Shown here: piece after piece, positions 52,539-62,400 of the stretch
Numbering within the stretch: the stretch's first letter is position 1
How the letters are laid out: every line of letters begins with the position of its first letter
Source: Corallococcus soli
GTDB taxonomy: Bacteria > Myxococcota > Myxococcia > Myxococcales > Myxococcaceae
Direction: 5' to 3'
Assembly (NCBI RefSeq): GCF_014930455.1
Contig: NZ_JAAIYO010000003.1
Span: forward strand, 969,066 to 1,033,065
DNA: 64,000 bases
Notes under the pieces: model-generated
Seen by the model: only the letters and a program-made list of their open reading frames with translations
Databases searched by the model: none
What the model was told of the DNA's origin: nothing
Position numbers and translations under genes: made by a program

Positions 52539-53336
52539 GTGGAAGAACTGCTCACCAGCCTGCTTGGTAATTCCCAGGGCCTTTTCGCCTATGCCACGGT
52601 CTTCGCCATCCTGGTGGTGTGCGGACTGGGCGTCCCCCTTCCGGAGGACATCTCCCTCATCCTGGGTGGGTTCCTGGCCCACAAGGGCGCTGCCAGCCTG
52701 CCCGTGATGATGGTGGTGGGCTTTCTGGGCATCCTGGTGGGCGACAGCCTGATCTACCTGGCGGGGCGCCGGTTGGGGTCACGGCTGGGGCGCAACCCGG
52801 AGGCGAAGAGCGGCGGCTTCTTCGCCAAGATCGTGACGCCGGAGAAGCGCGCGAAGGTGGAGTCGCTCTTCGTCACGCACGGCCAGAAGATCGTGATGAT
52901 CGCGCGCTTCATGCCGGGCGTGCGCGCGGTGACGTACTTCACCGCGGGCTCGGTGGGCATGGCGTACTGGCGCTTCATCCTGTGGGACGGGCTGGCGGCG
53001 CTCCTGTCCGCGCCGGTGTTCGTGTGGCTCGGCTTCCACTTCGGTGGCGAGCTGGACATGCTCATCGGGAAGCTGAAGGAGGGCCAGGTCTTCGTCATGG
53101 GCTCGCTGGCGGTGCTGGGCGTGGGCTACTTCCTGTTCCGGCGGCACCGGAACAAGAAGCTCGCGGCGCAGGCCGCCGCCCGGGCGGAGTCGCCGGCCGC
53201 GGCCCTGCCGGGCGTGCCGGAGTCGCTGGAGAACAACGTGGCGCAGACGCGCGCGCCCAGCAGCAACAACTTCTTCGACGTGCCCGCCGACAAGGCGCCA
53301 ACGCCCTCCGAGCCTTCGACCAACGTGCTCAAGTAG
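52539..53336 (+). CDS. DedA-family membrane protein
   Basis: A 265-residue inner membrane protein with four or five membrane segments (AYATVFAILVVCGLGV, LPVMMVVGFLGILVGDSLIYL, FILWDGLAALLSAPVFVWLGF, FVMGSLAVLGVGYFLF). DedA marks are GVPLPEDISLILGGFLA (acidic pore residues) and ARFMPGVRAVTYFTAGSVGM with the conserved Arg. DedA proteins act as phospholipid/undecaprenyl phosphate flippases or support membrane potential and envelope stress. The C-terminal 55 residues are a Pro/Ser/Ala-rich tail. GTG 52539 is preferred; TTG 52524 is an alternative. Confidence 0.88.
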   Translation: MEELLTSLLGNSQGLFAYATVFAILVVCGLGVPLPEDISLILGGFLAHKGAASLPVMMVVGFLGILVGDSLIYLAGRRLGSRLGRNPEAKSGGFFAKIVTPEKRAKVESLFVTHGQKIVMIARFMPGVRAVTYFTAGSVGMAYWRFILWDGLAALLSAPVFVWLGFHFGGELDMLIGKLKEGQVFVMGSLAVLGVGYFLFRRHRNKKLAAQAAARAESPAAALPGVPESLENNVAQTRAPSSNNFFDVPADKAPTPSEPSTNVLK

Positions 53337-53374
53337 GGCGAAGCGCTCCGCTCCAGCGGTGACGTCGCCCCCGG

Positions 53375-53410
53375 ACCCCGCCCCCTCTGCCTGGAGGGAG
53401 CGGGGTTCTT
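53375..53410 (+). terminator. Intrinsic terminator of the DedA gene
   Basis: Arms ACCCCGC (53375-53381) and GCGGGGT (53400-53406), extended inward by C/G pairs, are followed by TCTTCG. It also lies just beyond the end of the convergent NRPS gene (stop 53423-53425). Confidence 0.65.
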
Positions 53411-53422
53411 CGTTGCGGGCCC

Positions 53423-56400
53423 TCAGTCCCCGCGGAGGGCCTTCTTCAGCAGGTCCGCCACGCGCTGCACGTTGGGCTCGCGCAGCAGCGTGTAGTGGTT
53501 GCCCGGCAGGCGGTGCGACTCCAGCCGTTCGCCCACCCGCGTGCTCCAGCCACCGTCGTCCGTGACCGTCGTGGCCTGCTCCTCCGCCTGGACGCGCAGC
53601 ACCCGCTGCTCCAGCGCGGGCGTGTGGTAGCGACGGGCGGCTTCGAGGTTGGCCTCGAAGACACGGAAGAGGGCCACCGCGGTCCCGGCGTCCGTCCCGT
53701 GCGGCAGGGCGCCTGCCCGGGCTGCGGTCTCCAGCACCTGCGTGAGGGCGGCTTCGGGCTCCAGGGTCGCGAGCGCCCCGAGGTCCAGCGCCAGGTCGGC
53801 CAGGGAGATGCCCATCAGGTCCTGGGCGAACAGGCCCACGGTCAGCGTGCGATCCAGGCGCGGTTCCGACGCCGGCACGGGCTCCGGCACGAAGGAGTCC
53901 AGCAGCGCGAGCAGCGCCACCTCCTCGCCCGCCTCGCGGAGCTGGCGGGTCATCTCGTAGGCGATGACGCCGCCCAGCGACCAGCCGCCCAGGTGGTAGG
54001 GGCCGACAGGCTGCACCTCGCGCAGGGCGCGCACGTAGTCCGCGGCCATGGCTTCGAGCGTGCGCAGGGGTTCACTCGTGCCGTCCAGCCCCCGGGCCTG
54101 GAGGCCGTAGAAGGGCTGCTCCGGTCCCAACCGCCGCGCGAGCGCCGCGTAGGCGAGCACCGTGCCGCCCACCGGGTGGACGCAGAAGAACGGCGGGGCG
54201 GTGCCCGGCGTGCGGCCGGCGTCGAAGGGCACCAGCGGTGAGCTCGTGGCCGAGTCCTCGTGCTGCTCCAACAACGCCGCGAACCGCTCCACGCTGGGGG
54301 CCTGGAAGAGGGCGGACAGCGGCAGCCGGCGGCCCGTCTCGCGGTTCACCGCCTCCATCAGGCGCACGGCGAGCAGTGAGTGGCCGCCCAATTCAAAGAA
54401 GCTGTCATTGATGCCGACACCTTCCACACGCAGCACCTCCGCCCAGATGGCGACGAGGCTGGTCTCCAGCGCGTTGCGCGGCGCTTGTGCTCGGCGCTCC
54501 GAGGCACTCGGGGCCTCGGGGGCGGGTAGGGCCCCGCGGTCCACCTTGCCGTTGGCGTTGAGCGGCAGCGAGGGCAGCCGCACCCAGGCGGAGGGCACCA
54601 TGTAGTCGGGGAGCTGCTTCGCGGCGAAGGCCTTCACCGCGTCCAGTTCCAGCCCATCCCCGGTGGGCACGACGTAGCCCACGAGCCGCTTGTCGCCGGG
54701 CGCGTCCTCCCGTGCCAGCACCAGCGCCTCCTGAATACCGGGGGCCTGCCGCAGCACGGCTTCGACTTCGCCCAGCTCGATGCGGAAGCCTCGCAGCTTC
54801 ACCTGGAAGTCCACTCGGCCCAGGTACTCCACCGTGCCGTCAGGCAGCCACCGCGCCAGGTCTCCCGTGCGGTACATGCGCGCGCCGGGCGTGGTGCTGA
54901 ACGGGTCCGGGATGAAGCGCTCGGCGGTCAGGTCCGGGCGGCGCCAGTAGCCTCGGCCCACCTGGACGCCCGCGAGGAACAGCTCCCCGGGCACGCCCAC
55001 CGGCACGGGCTGGCCATGCCGGTCGAGCACGTGCAGCCGCGTGTTCGCCACCGGGCGACCGATGGGCACGCGGCGCAAGTCCTCCGCGCGTGGGCAGTGC
55101 CAGGACGTCACGTCCACCGCGGCCTCCGTGGGGCCGTAGAGGTTGTGCACCTCCGCGATGGGAAGACGCGCGTGGGCCCGTCGCACCAGGTCCGCGGGCA
55201 GCGCTTCTCCGCTGCACACCACGCGGCGCAGGTGCGTCAGGCCCTCCAGGCCCGGCTCCTCCACGAAGACGCGCAGCATGGACGGCACGAAGTGCGCGGT
55301 GGTGATGCGCTCGTCCACCATGAGCCGCGCCAGGTAGTGCGGTTCCTGATGGCCTCCGGGACGCGCCACCACCAGCCGCGCTCCCGTCATCAGTGGCCAG
55401 AAGAACTCCCAGACGGACACGTCGAAGCTGAACGGCGTCTTCTGCAACACCGCGTCTTCCGACGTCAGGCCGTACTCCTGCTGCATCCAGCGCAGGCGGT
55501 TGACGACGCCCGCGTGCGCATTCATCGCGCCCTTAGGGCGCCCGGTGCTGCCGGACGTGAAGATGACGTAGGCCAGCGCATCCGCGGTGGCGAGCGGTGC
55601 GGGGCGCGTCGTGGGATGGCGGGCGATCCGCTCCCAGCCGGTGTCCAGGCTCACGACGTGGGGACGAGTCCCCGTCACGCTGTCGAGAGGCAGCTTCGCG
55701 ACGAGGTGCTCCTGCACCAGCAGCACGGGGGCCGCGGTGTCCTCCAACATCCACTGGAGCCGCTCACGCGGGTAGGCCGGATCCAACGGCACGTAGGCGG
55801 CGCCCGCCTTGAGCACGCCCAGCAGCGCGACGACCATCTCCAGGGAGCGCTCCAGGCACACGCCCACCAGTGACTCGGGACCTACGGCCAGCGTGCCCAG
55901 GTGGTGCGCGAGCTGGTTGGCCTTCGCGTCGAGCTGCGCGTACGTGAGGTGCTGTCCCTCGAACGTGACGGCGATGGCGTCCGGGCTCCTGGCCACCTGC
56001 TGCTCGAAGAGGTCATGGATGCGCTCGCCGCGTGGGTACTCCACGCGCGTGTCGTTCCACGCCATCAGCACCTGCTGACGTTCGTTCTCCGAGAGGAGTG
56101 AGTGTTGCGCCAGCGGCGCTCCGGGTTCGGAGACCAACGCTCCGACCAACAGCTCCAGGTGGCCGACCATGCGGGCCACCGTGGCGGGCTCGAAGAGGGC
56201 CGTACGGTAGCGCAGCGAACCCTCGAAGCCCTCCGGGTTGCGGAACAGCGACAGCTCCACGTCGAAGCGGGCGTTGCCTGAGTCCGCGTCCAACGGCCGC
56301 AGTGAGAGCCCAGGCAGCGCCAGCTCCGGCAGCGGCGCGTTCTGCAGCGCGAAGAGGGCCTGGAAGAACGGCGTGCGCCCCAGGTCTCGCGCCGGCTTCA

Positions 56401-59400
56401 GCTCCTCCACCAGCTTCTCGAACGGGACGTCCTGGTGCTCCTGCGCGCCCAGCGTCGTGGCGCGCACCTGGGCCAGCAGCTCCCGGAAGGTGCGTGCCTC
56501 GTCGAAGCGTGCACGAAGAACCAGCGTGTTGACGAAGAAGCCGATGAGGCCCTCCGTCTCCGCGTGACGCCGGTTCGCGATGGGCGAGCCCACCAGCACG
56601 TCGTCCTGCCCCGAGTACCGGTGCAGCAGCGTCTGGAAGGCCGCCAGCCACACCATGAACGGCGTGGCTCCCTCCCGCTTCGCCAGTGCCTCCACCTGCT
56701 CGCTCAGGGCCCGAGGGAAGCGCACCGGCACCGTCGCGCCCTCGGGCGTGAGGACCGGGGGACGGGGCTTGTCGGTGGGCAGCTCCAGGACTCCGGAGGC
56801 ACCCGCCAACGAGTCCTTCCACCACTTGAGCTGCGCCGCCAGCGTCTCGCCCTGGAGCCAGTCGCGCTGCCACACCGCGTAGTCCGCGTACTGCACCGGC
56901 AACTCCGGCAGGGCAGGGGGACGGCTGTGATGGAGAGCGTCGTAGAGGGCGGTGACCTCGCGAACCAGCACACCCAGGGACCAACCGTCGGACACGATAT
57001 GGTGCAGGTGCAGCACCACCTGGTGCTCCTCCGCGCCGAGCTTCAGCAGCAGGGCACGCATCAGCGGCCCTTCGCCCAGGTTGAACGGCCGACGGGCTTC
57101 TTCCAGCCGCAGCCGCAAGGCCTCCGCTTCTCGTGCCCCTTCGTCCTGGAGGTGCGTCAGGTCCACCATCTTGAACGGCACGCGGAGGTCCGGGTGGATG
57201 ACCTGGACGGGCCGGCCTTCTTCCGTGCGGAAGGTGGTGCGCAGCGCTTCGTGCCGCGCCATCAGCGCATCAAGGCTTCTGTGCAGGGCATGCACGTCCA
57301 GCGAGCCCACGAACTTCAAGGCCAGGGGGACGTTGTAGAGGCTGCTGTCCGGTTCCAACTGATCAATGAACCACAGGCGCTGCTGCGCGAATGACAGCGG
57401 CGGGGGAATCGTGCGGTCCGCTCGGATGAGGGGGGCGGCGAGCGCCTTCGAGGCCCCGTGGCCCAGCCGTGCGGCGAGGGCGGCCACCGTGGGGGCGGTG
57501 AACAGGTCGCCCAACGGAAGCTCCACGCCCAGGGTGGTCCGGACGCGCGCTACCACCTGCGTGGCGAGCAGTGAGTGGCCGCCCAGCTCGAAGAAGTTGT
57601 CGTCGATGCCGACACCTTCCACACGCAGCACCTCCGCCCAGATGGCGACGAGGGCGGCCTCCAACTCGTTGCGCGGCGCTTGTGCTCGGCGCTCCGAGGC
57701 ACTCGGGACCTCGGGGGCGGGCAGGGCCCTGCGGTCCACCTTGCCGTTGGCGTTGAGCGGCAGTGAGGGCAGCCGCACCCAGGAGGAGGGCACCATGTAG
57801 TCGGGGAGCTGCTTCGCGGCGAAGGCCTTCACCGCGTCCAGCTCCAGCCCGTCCCCGGTCGGCACGACGTAGCCCACGAGCCGCTTGTCGCCGGGCGCGT
57901 CCTCCCGTGCCAGCACCAGCGCCTCCTGAATGCCGGGGGCCTGCCGCAGCACGGCTTCGACTTCACCCAGCTCGATGCGGAAGCCTCGCAGCTTCACCTG
58001 GAAGTCCACTCGGCCCAGGTACTCCACCGTGCCGTCAGGCAGCCACCGCGCCAGGTCTCCCGTGCGGTACATGCGCGCGCCGGGCGTGGTGCTGAACGGA
58101 TCCGGGATGAAGCGCTCGGCGGTCAGGTTCGGGCGGCGCCAGTAGCCCCGGCCCACCTGGACGCCCGCGAGGAACAGCTCCCCGGGCACGCCCACCGGCA
58201 CGGGCTGGCCATGCCGGTCGAGCACGTGCAGCCGCGTGTTCGCCACCGGGCGCCCGATGGGCACGCGGCGCAAGTCCTCCGTGCGCGGGCAGTGCCAGGA
58301 CGTCACGTCCACCGCGGCCTCGGTGGGGCCGTAGAGGTTGTGCACCTCCGCGATGGGAAGACGCGCGTGGGCCCGGCGCACCAGGTCCGCGGGCAGCGCT
58401 TCTCCGCTGCACACCACCCGGCGCAGGTGCGTCAGGCCCTCCAGGCCCGGCCCCTCCACGAAGACGCGCAGCATGGACGGCACGAAGTGCGCGGTGGTGA
58501 TGCGCTCCTCCACCATGAGCCGCGCCAGGTAGTGCGGTTCCTGGTGGCCCCCGGGACGCGCCACCACCAGCCGCGCTCCCGTCATCAGCGGCCAGAAGAA
58601 CTCCCAGACGGACACGTCGAAGCTGAACGGCGTCTTCTGCAACACCGCGTCTTCCGACGTCAGGCCATACTCCTGCTGCATCCAACGCAGGCGGTTGACG
58701 ACGCCCGCGTGAGCGTTCATCGCGCCCTTGGGACGCCCGGTGCTGCCCGACGTGAAGATGACGTAGGCCAGCGCATCCGAGGTGGCGAGCGGCACGGGAC
58801 GCGTCGTGGGCTGGCGGGCGATCCGCTCCCAGTCGGTGTCCACGCTCACGACGTGGGGCCGTGCATGGGCTTCGCCGTCCAGGGGCAGCTTCGCGACGAG
58901 GTGCTCCTGCACCAGCAGCACAGGGGCCGCGGTGTCCTCCAACATCCACTGGAGCCGCTCGCGCGGGTAGGCCGGATCCAAGGGCACGTAGGCTGCGCCG
59001 GCCTTGAGCACGCCCAGCAGCGCGACGACCATCTCCAGGGAGCGCTCCAGGCACACGCCCACCAGTGACTCGGGGCCTACGGCCAGCGTGCCCAGATGGT
59101 GCGCGAGCTGGTTGGCCTTCGCATCGAGCTGCGCGTAGGTGAGGTGCTGTCCCTCGAAGGTGACGGCGATGGCGTCCGGGCTCCTGGCCACCTGCTGCTC
59201 GAAGAGGTCATGGATGCGCTCGCCGCGTGGGTACTCCACGCGCGTGTCGTTCCACGCCACCAGCACCTGCTGACGTTCGTCCTCCGTGAGGAGTGAGTGT
59301 TGCGCCAGCGGCAGGGTTGGGGCGGAAACCAGCGCTCCGACCAGCAGCTCCAGGTGGCCGACCATCCGGGCCACCGTGGCGGGCTCGAAGAGGGCCGTGC

Positions 59401-62400
59401 GGTAGCGCAGCGAGCCCTCGAAGCCCTCCGGGTTGCGGAACAGCGACAGCTCCACGTCGAAGCGGGCGTTGCCTGAGTCCGCGTCCAACGGCCGCAGAGA
59501 GAGCCCGGGCAGCGCCAGCTCCGGCAGCGGCGCGTTCTGCAGCGCGAAGAGGGCCTGGAAGAATGGCGTGCGTCCCAAATCTCGCGCTGGCTTCAGCTCC
59601 TCCACCAGCTTCTCGAACGGGACGTCCTGGTGCTCCTGGGCGCCCAGCGTCGTGGCGCGCACCTGGACCAGCAGCTCCCGGAAGGTGCGTGCCTCATCGA
59701 AGCGCGCCCGAAGAACCAGCGTGTTGACGAAGAAGCCGATGAGGCCCTCCGTCTCCGCGTGACGCCGGTTCGCGATGGGCGAGCCCACCAGCACGTCATC
59801 CTGCCCCGAGTACTTGTGCAGCAACGTCTGGAAGGCCGCCAACCACACCATGAACGGTGTGACGTTCTCCCGCTTCGCCAGTGCCTCCACCTGCTCGCTC
59901 AGGGCCCGAGGGAAGCGCACCGGCACTGTCGCGCCCTCCGGGGTGAGGACGGAGGGGCGAGGCTTGTCCGTGGGCAGCTCCAGGACTCCGGAGGCACCCG
60001 CCAACGAGTCCTTCCACCACTTGAGCTGCGCCTCCAGCGTCTCGCCCTGGAGCCAGTCGCGCTGCCACACGGCGTAGTCCGCGTACTGCACCGGCAGCTC
60101 CGGCAGGGCAGGCGCCTGGCCCTGGAGCAATGCCCCGTAGAGGGCAGTGACCTCACGGACCAGGACACCCAGGGACCAACCGTCGGACACGATGTGGTGC
60201 AGGTGCAGCACCACCTGGTGCTCCTCCGCGCCGAGCTTCAGCAGCAGGGCGCGCATCAGCGGCCCCTCACTCAAGCTGAATGGACGGCGCGCTTCCTCAC
60301 CGCGCAACCGCACGGCTTCCGCCTGCCGCGACTCCCCGTCCGGGAGGCGCGTCAGGTCCACCGTTTCAAACGGCACCTGGCGCTTCGCGTGAATGACCTG
60401 GACGGGCCGGCCTTCTTCCGTGCGGAAGGTGGTGCGCAGCGCTTCGTGTCGCGCCATCAGCGCGTCAAGGCTTCCTCTCAGCGCCCCTACGTCCAGCGCG
60501 CCCACGAACTTCAAGGCCAGGGGGACGTTGTAGAGGCTGCTGTCCGGCTCCAACTGGTCGATGAACCACAGCCGCTGCTGCGCGAACGACAGCGGCGGGG
60601 CGCTCGTGCGATCCGCTCGGGTGAGCGGCGCGGAGTGCGCCTTCGGGACGACTCCACCCAGGCGTTCGGCGAGGGCGGCCACCGTGGGGGCGGTGAACAG
60701 GTCGCCCAGCGGAAGCTCCACGCCCAGGGTGGTCCGGATGCGCGCCACCACCTGCGTGGCCAGCAGCGAGTGGCCTCCCAGGTCGAAGAAGTTGTCGTCG
60801 ATGCCGACGCCTTCCACATGCAGCACCTCCGCCCAGATGGCGGCGAGGCTGGCCTCCAGCGCGTTGCGCGGCGCCTGTGCTCGGCGCTCCGAGGCACTCG
60901 GGGCCTCCGGGGTGGGCAGGGCCTTGCGATCCAGCTTGCCGTGGGTGTTGAGCGGCAGCGAGGGCAGTCGCACCCAGGCGGAGGGCACCATGTAGTCGGG
61001 GAGCTGCTTCGCGATGAAGGCCTTCACCGCGTCCAGTTCCAGTCCATCCCCGGTGGGCACGACGTAGCCCACGAGCCGCTTGTCGCCGGGCACGTCCTCC
61101 CGAGCCACGACCACCGCCTCCTGAATGCCGGGGGCCTGCCGCAGCACGGCTTCGACTTCACCCAGCTCGATGCGGAAGCCTCGCAGCTTCACCTGGAAGT
61201 CGGCGCGCCCCAGGAACTCCAGCGTGCCGGCCTCCGTCCACCGCGCCCGGTCGCCCGTGCGGTACAGGCGTGCGCCGTGCTCATGGGTGAAGGGGTGGGG
61301 GATGAAGCGCTCCGCGGTGAGGTCCGGCCGCTGGAGGTAGCCCCAGGCGAGACCGTCACCGCCCACGAACAGCTCTCCCGGCACTCCGGGCGGCAGCGGC
61401 TGGAGGGCCGCGTCCAGCACCCACGCGGTGGAGTTCCGCAGCGGACGGCCGATGGGCACCGCGCGGTCCACCCCGTCTCCCGTGCGCAGCGCGTGCGTCG
61501 CGGAGAAGGTGGTGTTCTCCGTGGGACCGTAGCCGTTGATCAGCACCGCGCCTTCCGGGATGCGCGCGAGGTGCTCCCGCACCGCCGTCACGGGCAGCAC
61601 GTCGCCTCCCGCGAGCACGCGGCGCACGCGGGCCAGGTCCTGCCCCTGCTGGGCCACCATCTGCTCGAAGAGGGCGGCGGTGAGCCACAGCGTGTTGATG
61701 CCCTCGCGGCCCAGCACGTCGCCCAGCTCCGCCAGGGACAACGTCCCCGGAGGCGCGAGCACCAGCGTCGCGCCGTTGAGCAACGCGCCCCAGATCTCCA
61801 GGGTGGAGGCATCGAAGGCGACGGGCGCGAGCTGGAGGAACACGTCCCCGGGCCCGGCTTCGAGGAAGCCATTGTCGCGTGCGAGGCGCACGATGCCCCG
61901 GTGCGGCACGCTGACGCCCTTCGGGCGCCCGGTGCTCCCCGAGGTGAACATCACGTAGGCCAGCGCCTCCGCGGGCATCCTCACGCCCAGGGGGCTGGCG
62001 GGCTGCTTCGCGATCCGCTCCGCCTCCTCGTCCAGCAGCACGAGCAGCCCCGCCACCACCGGCAGGCTGTCCGCCAACGCGTCCTGCGTGACGAGCACGC
62101 TGACGCCGGCTTCCTGGAGGATCCAGGTGATGCGCTCGGCGGGCTCCCGGGCCTCGATGGCGACGTAGGCGGCGCCGGCCTTGAGGATGCCCAGCAATGC
62201 GGTGATGAGCTCCGGTGAACGCTCCACGCACAGCCCCACCCGATCGCCCGGCCTGACGCCGGCCCCGCGCAGATGGTGCGCGAGCCGGTTCGACGCCGCG
62301 TCCACCTCCGCGTAGGTGAGTGTCCGGGAGCCGGCCTTCAAGGCGACGGCGTCCGGCGTGCGCGCGGCCTGCTCGGTGAAGAGGGCCGACACCGAGGCGT

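Noticed and set aside
54280..60665. Insertion sequence or transposon as the cause of the long repeat
   Set aside because: The repeat is a whole NRPS module in frame, with no transposase or terminal inverted repeats.
59630..62218. An 862-codon open frame on the plus strand within the NRPS
   Set aside because: Antisense shadow of the NRPS; similar shadows recur at the module spacing of 3195 bases because the DNA is duplicated.
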